Origin: Acidimicrobiia bacterium
Lineage (GTDB): Bacteria; Actinomycetota; Acidimicrobiia; IMCC26256; BP-133
Length of the DNA: 16,864 bases
Assembly: GCA_025923175.1 (NCBI GenBank)
Contig: JAICGL010000018.1
Coordinates: 1-16,864 of the forward strand
Direction of reading: 5' to 3'
Shown: positions 1 through 6,611 of the stretch, piece after piece
How positions within the stretch are numbered: the stretch's first letter is position 1
Layout: each line of letters opens with the position of its first letter
The notes under the pieces: generated by a model
The model's input: the letters and a program-made list of their open reading frames with translations, nothing else
Databases searched by the model: none
Told to the model about the DNA's origin: nothing
Translations under genes and position numbers: made by a program

Positions 1-101
1 CCCTTCCCGCCGCCGGCGCCGATCGTGGCCGAGATCGACTTCCGATCGAGCCGCTGGAACGGCAGGTAGGCGCCGTACGCCAGGATGCCCCGCTGGGCCA
101 T
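1..101 (-). CDS. Thiolase / HMG-CoA synthase-like protein, N-terminus only (partial)
   Basis: Only the first 33 codons are in the window; the rest lies beyond the left edge. The protein begins MAQRGILAYGAYLPFQRLDR and continues with an Ile-Ser-Ala-Thr-Ile and a Gly-rich stretch. From memory this resembles the N-terminus of actinobacterial thiolase-fold proteins annotated as hydroxymethylglutaryl-CoA synthase-like or 3-oxoacyl-ACP-synthase-III-like, often carrying a C-terminal OB-fold (DUF35-type) domain and acting in CoA-ester or lipid metabolism. The ATG is preceded by a GGGAG ribosome-binding site five bases upstream, which supports this start. The gene diverges from the FKBP gene across about 70 bp containing a palindrome. 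Family assignment rests on the N-terminal motif alone and could change when the whole gene is seen. Confidence 0.55.
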   Translation of the reverse strand, partial: MAQRGILAYGAYLPFQRLDRKSISATIGAGGGK

Positions 102-120
102 GGTGCTCCCTCTCTCACGG

Positions 121-141
121 TCAGTTGCTACGGGCAACTGA
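121..141. promoter_or_regulatory. Perfect 8-bp inverted repeat in divergent intergenic region, candidate operator
   Basis: TCAGTTGC and GCAACTGA form a perfect inverted repeat around the 5-base centre TACGG. It sits between the divergent starts at 101 and 171. No T-tract follows, so a terminator is unlikely, and the size suits a dimeric repressor such as a TetR-family protein. The regulator is not identifiable from the window. Confidence 0.45.
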
Positions 142-170
142 GGTTATCCAGTGGGACTAGGGTCGGGCAC

Positions 171-545
171 ATGAGCGAGAAGCCCCATGTCTATGTGCCG
201 GCTGGCGAAACGCCCCCGGCGGAACTCGTGATCGAAGACATCGAAGTTGGCGACGGAGACGAGGCCAAGGACGGTCAGAGCGTCGAGGTGCACTACGCCG
301 GCAACGCCTGGAGCACGCGCCAGCAGTTCGACGCGTCCTGGGACCGCGGCGAGACGTTCACCTTCCGGCTCGGTGCCGGCCAGGTGATCGGCGGGTGGGA
401 CCAGGGCGTCGCCGGGATGAAGGTTGGCGGACGGCGCCGCCTCGTGATCCCCCCGGCGCTGGGCTACGGCAGCCGCGGCGCCGGCGGCGTCATCAAACCC
501 AACGAGACGCTGGTGTTCGTCGTGGACCTGATCGGGGTCTCATGA
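171..545 (+). CDS. FKBP-type peptidyl-prolyl cis-trans isomerase
   Basis: A 124-residue single-domain FKBP that would catalyse cis-trans isomerisation of Xaa-Pro bonds and help protein folding. It has no signal peptide or membrane segment, so it should be cytoplasmic. The FKBP_C domain covers about residues 33-124, with the family pocket residues visible: His41-Tyr42, Asp54 in FDASW, the VIGGWDQG segment with Trp76, the PPALGYG loop with Tyr99, and Phe116 near the end. This is the usual size of a minimal bacterial FKBP. The start at 171 has only a weak GGGTCGGG-like ribosome site, but it lies just before the conserved N-terminal extension. Its stop overlaps the start of the next gene in ATGA, so the two are probably translationally coupled. 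Assignment of family is firm; the client proteins are unknown. Confidence 0.93.
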   Translation: MSEKPHVYVPAGETPPAELVIEDIEVGDGDEAKDGQSVEVHYAGNAWSTRQQFDASWDRGETFTFRLGAGQVIGGWDQGVAGMKVGGRRRLVIPPALGYGSRGAGGVIKPNETLVFVVDLIGVS

Positions 546-1420
546 GCCCGGCGCCGATCAAGCCGGTCACCCGGCTCGGCCTCCAGATCCCGAGCTTCAC
601 CTTCCCCGGTGTGGCCGACGCCGACCTGTTCGAGACCATCGCCGGGATCGCCATCACCGCCGACAACAGTGGCTTCGACAGCCTGTGGGTGATGGACCAC
701 CTGTACCAGATCGAGGTGGTCGCCCCCCGGGAAGAGCCGATGCTCGAGGCGTACACGCTGCTCGGCGCGCTGTCCGCCCGGACCCGGGACATCGCCCTCG
801 GCACGATGGTCACCGGCGTGACGTACCGCAACCCGGCGCTGCTGGCCAAGATCGTCACGACGCTCGACATCATCTCGTCGGGTCGGGCCATCCTCGGGAT
901 CGGCGCCGCCTGGAACGACGACGAGCATGCCGGCTACGGCTACGACTTCCCCACGGCCAAGGAGCGGCTCGACCGCCTCGAGGAGGCCCTCCAGATCATC
1001 CCGGCGATGTTCACGGAGCAGACGCCGTCGTTCCAGGGCCAGCACTACCGGATCCAGGAGGTGCTCAACAACCCGAAGCCCGTCCGGGGGCGGATCCCCG
1101 TCCTCATCGGCGGGGGCGGGGAGAAGCGCACCCTCCGGCTCGTGGCGCAGTACGGGGACGCCTGCAACCTCTTCGGTGGCCCCGACGACGTGCGCCACAA
1201 GCTCGACGTGCTGGAGCGCCACTGCGCCGACGTCGGCCGTGACCCGGCCGAGATCACGAAGACGATCCTCTACACGGTGCGGGACCCCATACAGGCGGCC
1301 GAGAAGATCGCCGCCTACACCGCCATCGGCGTCGACGGGGTCGTCATCAACATGTCCGACGTCGCCGACCTCGACAAGGTGGCCACCGCCGGGGAGACCC
1401 TCCGCAAGGTCCTCCCGTAG
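542..1420 (+). CDS. F420-dependent LLM-class oxidoreductase
   Basis: A 292-residue luciferase-like (TIM-barrel) protein. Members of this actinobacterial subfamily use the deazaflavin coenzyme F420 for hydride transfer; the substrate here cannot be read from sequence. Visible family features are the LGLQIPSF first strand, the GFDSLWVMDHL segment (residues about 44-54), the ALGTMVTGVTYRNPALLAK strand-turn segment, the GRAILGIGAAWN strand, the GYDFPTAKERLDRLEEAL helix, and the RIPVLIGGGGEKRTLRLVAQYGD phosphate-binding region towards the C-terminus. The ATG at 542 is chosen because it overlaps the FKBP stop codon (ATGA) and gives the usual subfamily N-terminus; a reading frame open from 395 is just upstream extension inside FKBP. 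F420 use is inferred from family resemblance; an FMN-dependent enzyme is the alternative. Confidence 0.9.
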   Translation: MSPAPIKPVTRLGLQIPSFTFPGVADADLFETIAGIAITADNSGFDSLWVMDHLYQIEVVAPREEPMLEAYTLLGALSARTRDIALGTMVTGVTYRNPALLAKIVTTLDIISSGRAILGIGAAWNDDEHAGYGYDFPTAKERLDRLEEALQIIPAMFTEQTPSFQGQHYRIQEVLNNPKPVRGRIPVLIGGGGEKRTLRLVAQYGDACNLFGGPDDVRHKLDVLERHCADVGRDPAEITKTILYTVRDPIQAAEKIAAYTAIGVDGVVINMSDVADLDKVATAGETLRKVLP

Positions 1421-1425
1421 GAAGG

Positions 1426-1454
1426 CTGGACTTAGGCCGCCCACAGCATATAAC
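1426..1454 (+). promoter_or_regulatory. Sigma-70-like promoter of the 1503 gene
   Basis: CTGGAC (1426-1431) and TATAAC (1449-1454) are separated by 17 bp, matching the housekeeping sigma-factor layout. Transcription would start near 1460-1462, about 40 bases before the strong ribosome-binding site at 1489-1494. The AT-rich -10 stands out against the GC-rich background. Confidence 0.55.
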
Positions 1455-1469
1455 TTAGGGATACCTAAG
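1454..1469. promoter_or_regulatory. Palindrome CTTAGG-GATA-CCTAAG at the predicted transcription start, candidate operator
   Basis: Six-base perfect arms surround a GATA centre. The site begins at the last base of the predicted -10 and spans the expected transcription start, a position where a bound repressor would block initiation. TTAGG and CCTAA half-sites recall DtxR/IdeR boxes, but the spacing (14 bp overall rather than the canonical 19) does not fit. A further TTAGG lies at 1432-1436, inside the promoter spacer. Confidence 0.45.
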
Positions 1470-1502
1470 AACTGCAGAAAGATCCTGCGGAGGTGTCCCC
1501 CC

Positions 1503-1943
1503 ATGCGCTCCGTCCTCGTGTCCGGACCGGCCGACCAGGCCGACGAGTTGGCCACCGCCCTGCGGGAGGTGGGTTTCGACACGTTCGGTCTCGACCTGCC
1601 CCCCAGCCTGGGGACGGGGGCCTCCGGCCCGCGCCCGGTGCGCTCCGTCGACTGTTACCTGCAACTGGCCGGGGAGGAGGCCGGGATCGGCTCGCCGACC
1701 CGGACGCTGCTGCGCCGGATCGAGGCTGTGACGTTGGTGTCGTCCCTTCTGGCGCACGACGCCACCGTGGTGCTGGTGGACGACGACTGCGACGCCCGGC
1801 GGCGCGACGCTCTGCGGCTCCTGGCCGAGGCGGCCCTCGACGACGGCGTGAGTGAGCGCCGCGTCGTCGTGCTCGACGAGACCTCGCTGCCGGAGTGGAT
1901 CGCCGTCGAGCAGGCGTTCGCCTCGATCATCGCGTCGCTGTAG
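1503..1943 (+). CDS. Hypothetical protein, possibly a degenerate short-chain-dehydrogenase-like Rossmann fold
   Basis: A 146-residue protein that I do not recognise as a named family. The start at 1503 is well supported: GGAGGT at 1489-1494 lies eight bases upstream, downstream of a clear promoter, even though the frame stays open back into the previous gene. The layout resembles a shortened SDR fold: a first strand MRSVLVSG followed by a helix (ADELATALREVGFD), a VDCYLQLAG segment where SDRs have their NAG strand, a helix with RIEAVTLVSSLLAHD, a strand ATVVLVDDD, and a late strand RVVVLDE. It lacks the TGxxxGxG cofactor loop and the YxxxK catalytic pair, so enzyme activity is unlikely. No signal peptide or membrane segment is seen. 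It is monocistronic and converges on the livF end with a 20-bp gap. The SDR comparison is inference. Confidence 0.75.
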   Translation: MRSVLVSGPADQADELATALREVGFDTFGLDLPPSLGTGASGPRPVRSVDCYLQLAGEEAGIGSPTRTLLRRIEAVTLVSSLLAHDATVVLVDDDCDARRRDALRLLAEAALDDGVSERRVVVLDETSLPEWIAVEQAFASIIASL

Positions 1944-1963
1944 GCGGCGGAGAGGGAGCGAGG

Positions 1964-2674
1964 TCAGCCGAGATAGGCCTGGCGCACCCGTTCGTCGGCG
2001 ATCAGCTCGGCGGCCGGGCCCGTCAGCGTCATGCGGCCCGCGTCGAGGACGTAGCCCCGGTCGGCGTGCTGGAGCGCGAGGCTGGCGTTCTGTTCGACCA
2101 GCAGGATCGTCACACCGCTCTCGTGTAGTTCGGCGATGATGGCGAAGATCTCCCGCACCAGCTTGGGGGCGAGCCCGAGGCTCGGTTCGTCGAGCAGCAA
2201 CAGGCGCGGCCGGCTCATGAGCGCCCGGGCGATGGCCAGCATCTGCTGCTCTCCACCGGAGAGGCTGCCGGCGGGCTGGTCGGCCCGCTCCTTCAGGCGG
2301 GGGAACCGGGTGAAGGCCACGTCGACGTCGGCTGCCACGTCGTTGTCGCGGCGCGTCCAGGCACCCAGCAGCAGGTTGTCGCGCACGCTCTGGCGGGCCA
2401 GCACCCGCCGCCCTTCGGGGGAATGGGCGATGCCGAGCGCCACCGCCTTGGGGGCCCCGACCCGCCCCAGATCGGTGCCGTCGAAGTGGATCGAACCGTC
2501 GTCGGTCTCGACGATGCGGCTGATGGCCCGCAACAGGGTGGTCTTGCCCGCACCGTTGGCGCCGAGCAGGGCGACGACTTCGCCCGCCTCCACGGTCAGG
2601 TCAACTCCCTCCAGTGCGCAGATCCCTCCGTAGCGCACGCAGAGGTTGCGCACGTCGAGGAGCGGGCCGCTCAA
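1964..2674 (-). CDS. livF: ABC transporter ATP-binding protein, LivF-type
   Basis: The second ATPase of a branched-chain-amino-acid-type (HAAT) importer, which powers uptake by hydrolysing ATP at the cytoplasmic face. It has 236 residues, normal for LivF. Walker A is GANGAGKTT (38-46), the signature LSGGE is at 138-142 and Walker B LLLLDEP at 158-164. The switch position reads VEQN (193-196), with Asn where many ABC ATPases have His; this is usual for LivF, not a defect. The start codon is TTG, overlapping the livG stop in TTGA, so translation is probably coupled; this start gives the standard N-terminus. It is the last gene of the six-gene minus-strand operon. Transported substrate is not determinable from the ATPase. 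Confidence 0.93.
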   Translation of the reverse strand: MSGPLLDVRNLCVRYGGICALEGVDLTVEAGEVVALLGANGAGKTTLLRAISRIVETDDGSIHFDGTDLGRVGAPKAVALGIAHSPEGRRVLARQSVRDNLLLGAWTRRDNDVAADVDVAFTRFPRLKERADQPAGSLSGGEQQMLAIARALMSRPRLLLLDEPSLGLAPKLVREIFAIIAELHESGVTILLVEQNASLALQHADRGYVLDAGRMTLTGPAAELIADERVRQAYLG

Positions 2675-3438
2675 CCTTCCTCACCCAGATAGGCCTCGAC
2701 CACTGCCGGGTCGCGGCGCACGGTCTCAGGGTCGCCCAGCGCGATCATCCGGCCGAAGTCGAGGACGGCGATGCGATCGCAGAGCCCCATCACGAGCGGG
2801 ACGTGGTGCTCGATGATCAGCAGGGTGAGGTCGAAGTCCTCCCGCAGCCGGCGCATGAAGTCGGACAGGGCCGTCTTCTCGGACGGGTTCATGCCCGCCG
2901 CCGGTTCGTCGAGGAGCAGGACCTGCGGCTCCAGGGCCAATGCCCGGGCGATCTCCAGGCGGCGCTGATCGCCATAGGGCAGGTTGCGGGCCTTGACCTG
3001 CGCCCGGGAGGCCAGGCCCATGAGGGCGAGGAGCTCGAGCGCCCGCTTGCGCACCGCCCGCTCCTCGGCACCGGCGGACCCGAGGCCGAGCACCCCGGAG
3101 AAGAGGCCGCTGCGGGTGTGGCAGTGCCGGCCGATCATCACGTTCTCGAGGGCGGACAGCTCGGAGAAGAGCCGGATGTTCTGGAACGTGCGGGCGATCC
3201 CGCGGCGGGCGACCTGGTGGGGCCGTGCCGTGGTGATGTCTGTGCCGTCATGGAACAGGGTTCCGGAGGTCGGCGGGGTGATGCCGGTCACCAGATTGAA
3301 CAGCGTCGTCTTGCCAGCGCCGTTCGGGCCGATCACGCCGAACACCTCGCCGCGGTTCACGGCGAACGAGACGCCGTCGACGGCCGTCACCCCGCCGAAG
3401 CGGCGGGTGAGCCCGCTGACCTCGAGGGCGGCCGTCAT
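2671..3438 (-). CDS. livG: ABC transporter ATP-binding protein, LivG-type
   Basis: The first ATPase of the LIV-type importer, 255 residues, pairing with LivF as a heterodimer beneath the LivH/LivM channel. Walker A is GPNGAGKTT (37-45), the Q-loop glutamine lies in RTFQNIRLF (about 86), the signature is the LivG form LPYGDQRRLEIARAL (from 153), Walker B is LLLDEPAAGMNP (from 174) and the switch His is in IIEHH (211). The long loop between Q-loop and signature, with GRHCHTRSGLFSGVLG, is typical of LivG. The ATG overlaps the livM stop by four bases (ATGA) and its own stop overlaps the TTG of livF, both marks of translational coupling. Confidence 0.94.
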   Translation of the reverse strand: MTAALEVSGLTRRFGGVTAVDGVSFAVNRGEVFGVIGPNGAGKTTLFNLVTGITPPTSGTLFHDGTDITTARPHQVARRGIARTFQNIRLFSELSALENVMIGRHCHTRSGLFSGVLGLGSAGAEERAVRKRALELLALMGLASRAQVKARNLPYGDQRRLEIARALALEPQVLLLDEPAAGMNPSEKTALSDFMRRLREDFDLTLLIIEHHVPLVMGLCDRIAVLDFGRMIALGDPETVRRDPAVVEAYLGEEG

Positions 3439-4412
3439 GCGACCGCCTCGGGTTCAGGTTGCAACTGCTCGCCGCGCGGCCGGCCGCCGCCCCGGCCGAT
3501 GCGCTTGATGCGACCGAGGAGTTCCGGGGTGATGAGACCGCGGGGGAAGAAGACGCACGACGCGGCCAGCAACACCCCGTAGAGAATGAACCGGCCGGTG
3601 CGCAGGAACTCGGCTGCCCAGGTGGGCCAGAACTCGTGCTTGGCCTGCTCGCGCAACCACTCCGGAAGGTAGGTGAGGAAGAGACCACCGGCCACCGGAC
3701 CGAGGAAGGTGCGCGATCCACCGATGAGGACGAAAGCCAGGTAGGCGATCGACGCGTCGAAGCTCGCCTGCCGGTGGCTCCACGTGTTGATCTGGTGGGC
3801 GGCGATGACCCCGGCCAGGCCGGCCAGCACACCGCCCAGCACGAAGGCCGTGATCTTGGCGCGGGTGAGGTCGACGCCCATGGAGGCGGCCGCCAGCTCG
3901 TCTTCCCGCACGGCGGCGAACGCCCACCCGACCCTGACCTTCTCCAAGCGCCAGGTGAAGAGCGCGGCGGCGATCAACAGGGGACCGGCCAACCAGAGGT
4001 AGGACAGCTGGGTGCCGAACGGCTGCGGAATGGCGAAGATGCCCACCGCCCCGCCGGTCAGCTCCAAATTGAGAGTGAAGACCCGCAGCACTTCGACGAA
4101 GGCGATCGTGGCGAGGGCCAGGTAGATGCCGGTCAGCCGCAGGGCGGCAAGCCCGACGATGAAGGCGAGCACCCCGCAGAGGACGGCGGCGACCACGAAC
4201 TCGACCAGCACCAGGTAGACCGGATACGTCCCTTCGACGTCGAACGTCTTCGTCGACATCACCGCCGCCACGAAGCCGCCGAGCGCGTAGAACCCCGGGC
4301 TCGCGAGGGAGAGCTGCCCGGCCAGGAGGGGAAGGTAGAGCGACAGGCCGAGGACCGCGCCGAGGACCATGGAGACGTAGATGGTCCCCTGCGAGTTGAG
4401 GAAGTCGAGCAC
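3435..4412 (-). CDS. livM: ABC transporter permease, LivM-type
   Basis: One of the two membrane subunits of the HAAT importer, 325 residues with about eight to ten hydrophobic segments in the inner membrane. Family marks include the GLSLYLPLLAGQLSLASPGFYALGG segment near the N-terminus, the LRLTGIYLALATIAFVEVLR segment, the VREDELAAASMGVDLTRAKITAFVLGG cytoplasmic coupling loop (EAA-like) that contacts the ATPases, and the LIGGSRTFLGPVAGG segment. The start is GTG, six bases after the livH stop, with a GAGG ribosome site overlapping the end of livH. The C-terminus carries a polar Arg/Gly/Pro/Glu-rich tail after the last membrane segment. Its stop overlaps livG. Substrate specificity lies mainly in the binding protein and is unknown. 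Confidence 0.92.
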   Translation of the reverse strand: MLDFLNSQGTIYVSMVLGAVLGLSLYLPLLAGQLSLASPGFYALGGFVAAVMSTKTFDVEGTYPVYLVLVEFVVAAVLCGVLAFIVGLAALRLTGIYLALATIAFVEVLRVFTLNLELTGGAVGIFAIPQPFGTQLSYLWLAGPLLIAAALFTWRLEKVRVGWAFAAVREDELAAASMGVDLTRAKITAFVLGGVLAGLAGVIAAHQINTWSHRQASFDASIAYLAFVLIGGSRTFLGPVAGGLFLTYLPEWLREQAKHEFWPTWAAEFLRTGRFILYGVLLAASCVFFPRGLITPELLGRIKRIGRGGGRPRGEQLQPEPEAVA

Positions 4413-4418
4413 GCCGCC

Positions 4419-5357
4419 TCAGACCATCTGCACCTGGGCCCGTCCGAGGATCCCCTGGGGACGGACGAGAAGGACCACGAGCAGCACCACGAAGGGGACG
4501 GCGTCCTTGTAGGCGTTGTACTCGGCCGGCACGAACGCCTCGGCCACGCCGATGACCAGGCCGCCGACGACCGCACCGGGGATGTCACCGAGCCCGCCGA
4601 GCACGATGACGGCGAGACCCTTCAACCCGATCGCCACTCCGAACTGGTGGTTGAAGCTGCCCGCCAGTCCGATGAGGGCTCCGGCGATCCCGCCGAGAAC
4701 ACCGGAGATGAAGAACGACAGCCGGATGAGCCGGTCGGTGTCGATGCCCAGCAGGCGGGCGGTGGTGAGGTCCTCGGCGACCGCCCGCAGCCCCTTGCCG
4801 ATGCGGGTGCGATTCACCAGCAGGGTGAGTGCGACGACCATCACCATTGAGACGACGAAGATCACGATCTGCTTGGTGCGGATCACGACGGGTAGGTCGC
4901 CTCCGGCCAGCGTGACCGACGCCCGCATGCTGCCGAGCGTCTCGCCGAAGCTGTAGTTCTCCGCGCCGAACAGGTACTGGAGGATGTTGACGATCGCGAT
5001 GGCCACGCCCAGCGACGACACCAGTGTGAGCAGCGGGTCCGATCCTCGCTGACGGAGCGGTTTGAACGCGAGCCGCTCGACGATCACACCGAGGACACCG
5101 GCGCCGAGTGCGCCGAGGACCATGGCAAGCCAGAAGTTCAGCTCCAACGGAAGACTCGCGTTGCGCAGCTGCCCGTTGCGCCCGAAGGCGGCGCCGGTGA
5201 GCGCGTAGGTGAGGTAGGCGCCGACCGTGAAGACCGCGCCGTGGGCGAAGTTGATGACCCGCAGGATGGAGAAGACGATCGTGTAGCCGAGAGCGAAGAG
5301 GGCGTACACGCTGCCGATGGCGATGCCGTTGAGCAGCTTCTGGAAGAGGAGACGCAT
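4419..5357 (-). CDS. livH: ABC transporter permease, LivH-type
   Basis: The partner permease, 312 residues and strongly hydrophobic. It opens with LLNGIAIGSVYALFALGYTI and the VINFAHGAVFTVGAYL motif that is diagnostic of LivH. The coupling loop is GKGLRAVAEDLTTARLLGID, followed by the LIRLSFFISGVLGGIAGALIG segment. The VIVLGGLGDIPGAVVGGLVIGVAE segment and the VLLVRPQGILGR ending also match the family. The ATG overlaps the stop of the binding-protein gene by one base (TGATG), so its translation should depend on ribosomes finishing that gene. It probably forms the translocation pore with LivM. Confidence 0.94.
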   Translation of the reverse strand: MRLLFQKLLNGIAIGSVYALFALGYTIVFSILRVINFAHGAVFTVGAYLTYALTGAAFGRNGQLRNASLPLELNFWLAMVLGALGAGVLGVIVERLAFKPLRQRGSDPLLTLVSSLGVAIAIVNILQYLFGAENYSFGETLGSMRASVTLAGGDLPVVIRTKQIVIFVVSMVMVVALTLLVNRTRIGKGLRAVAEDLTTARLLGIDTDRLIRLSFFISGVLGGIAGALIGLAGSFNHQFGVAIGLKGLAVIVLGGLGDIPGAVVGGLVIGVAEAFVPAEYNAYKDAVPFVVLLVVLLVRPQGILGRAQVQMV

Positions 5358-6604
5358 CAGTTGGTGAGGACGAAGCGGCCGCTCTTGGCGCCGGCGTCCA
5401 TCTTGATCTGGGCCACGTAGAACTTCTGCTGCTTGATCTCTCCCTCGGGGTCGAAGCCGATCTGACCCAGCGGCGTCTCGTACGTTCCCGTCAGCACTGC
5501 ACTGTTCAGCTCGGAGCGCAGCGTCTTGAGATCCATCGTCTCCAGGCGCTTCGTCTTGTCGAGGCGTCGCAGGGCGTCGACGAACACCTGGACGCCGGTG
5601 AACGTCTGGGCGGTGAACTGGGGAGGCTGCTTTCCGGTCTGCTGGTTGTAAGCCTCCACGAAGCGTTTGTTGATCGGGTTGTCGACCGCCGGGCTGTAGG
5701 CCTGGGCGATGAGGATTCCGTCGCAGAACCGTCCGCAGACCGGCAGGACGTTGGTGGTGTTCAGCCCGTTGCCGCCGATGACGAGGCCCTTGTAGCCGAG
5801 CTCGCGCAGCTGGCGGACCAGGTTGCCTCCGTCGGCGGCCAGACCCGAGACGATGACGAGCTGCGGCTTCGAGCCGACGATGTTGGTCACCTGGGACGTG
5901 AAGTCGGTGTCGGAGGTCTGGAAGCGCTGCACGAGAGTGAGGTCGAGGCCCTTCTTCTTCACGGTGGCCTGGAAGATCTTCGTCTCCGACGACGAGAAGG
6001 CGTCGTTCTGGGCGAAGGCCACCGCCACCCGTTTGACTTCCGGGTTCAACTTCAGGGCCTGTTCCACGGCCAGCGGTGCGACGACGTCTACCCCGGCGGA
6101 GACGCGACCGATGAACTTGCCGATCTGGGGGATGCCCTTGGCGGTGTTGGAAGGGCCGAGGACGGGCACACCCGCCGCGTCGGCCCGGGTGTCGGCGGCG
6201 AACGCCTGCTGCGACAGCGTGGGGCCGACGATGCCGAGGACTCCGGCGTTGATCACGGCCTGGAAGGCGTTGATGGCACCGATCTCGTCGCCGCCGGTGT
6301 CCTGGAAGAGCAGCTTGACGGGCCGCCCGTTCACGCCGCCGTCGGCGTTGACGAGCTTCTCGGCGATCCGGGCTCCGATGACCTCTTCCTGGCCGAGCAG
6401 GGCGACGTTCGAGGTCTCGGCCACGGCGATACCGAGGAGCACCGCGTCACCCGACACCTGTTGCCCGGCACCGGCGTTGGCGGCCGGCTGCCCCGACGAC
6501 TTGGCCGCCTGTCCACCCTGGGCCCGCGACGACGACACGGCGCACCCTCCGAGTAAGAGTGTGCAGACAAGCGCCAGCATGGGATGGAGGCGCGAACGTG
6601 CCAT
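5357..6604 (-). CDS. livK: Branched-chain-amino-acid-type ABC transporter substrate-binding lipoprotein
   Basis: A 415-residue extracytoplasmic receptor of the Peripla_BP_6 type that delivers substrate to LivHM. The N-terminus is a lipoprotein signal: basic MARSRLH, a hydrophobic stretch, and a lipobox ending LLGGC with Cys21 as the lipidation site, then a Ser/Gln/Ala-rich linker. The folded part starts near AVLLGIAVAET and shows family segments such as ARIAEKLVNADGGVNGRPV, VLGIVGPTLSQQA and VPVLGPSNT. The gene lies seven bases after the upstream transporter gene and overlaps livH by one base; no Shine-Dalgarno site is obvious, consistent with coupling. The name livK marks the family only: related receptors also bind amides, urea or short carboxylic acids, and the ligand here is unknown. 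Confidence 0.88.
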   Translation of the reverse strand: MARSRLHPMLALVCTLLLGGCAVSSSRAQGGQAAKSSGQPAANAGAGQQVSGDAVLLGIAVAETSNVALLGQEEVIGARIAEKLVNADGGVNGRPVKLLFQDTGGDEIGAINAFQAVINAGVLGIVGPTLSQQAFAADTRADAAGVPVLGPSNTAKGIPQIGKFIGRVSAGVDVVAPLAVEQALKLNPEVKRVAVAFAQNDAFSSSETKIFQATVKKKGLDLTLVQRFQTSDTDFTSQVTNIVGSKPQLVIVSGLAADGGNLVRQLRELGYKGLVIGGNGLNTTNVLPVCGRFCDGILIAQAYSPAVDNPINKRFVEAYNQQTGKQPPQFTAQTFTGVQVFVDALRRLDKTKRLETMDLKTLRSELNSAVLTGTYETPLGQIGFDPEGEIKQQKFYVAQIKMDAGAKSGRFVLTN

Positions 6605-6611
6605 GGACGGT

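Noticed and set aside
1454..1469. DtxR/IdeR iron box
   Set aside because: The half-sites TTAGG and CCTAA match, but the spacing is 4 rather than 9 bases, so it was kept only as an unidentified palindrome.
464..1582. Long minus-strand frame opposite the LLM oxidoreductase
   Set aside because: It is the antisense of a clear gene, with Arg/Gly/Asp/Val-rich composition typical of a high-GC shadow frame and no domain.
3459..4850. 463-codon plus-strand frame opposite livM and livH
   Set aside because: Extreme Glu/Asp/Gln/His composition with no fold, and antisense to two secure permease genes.
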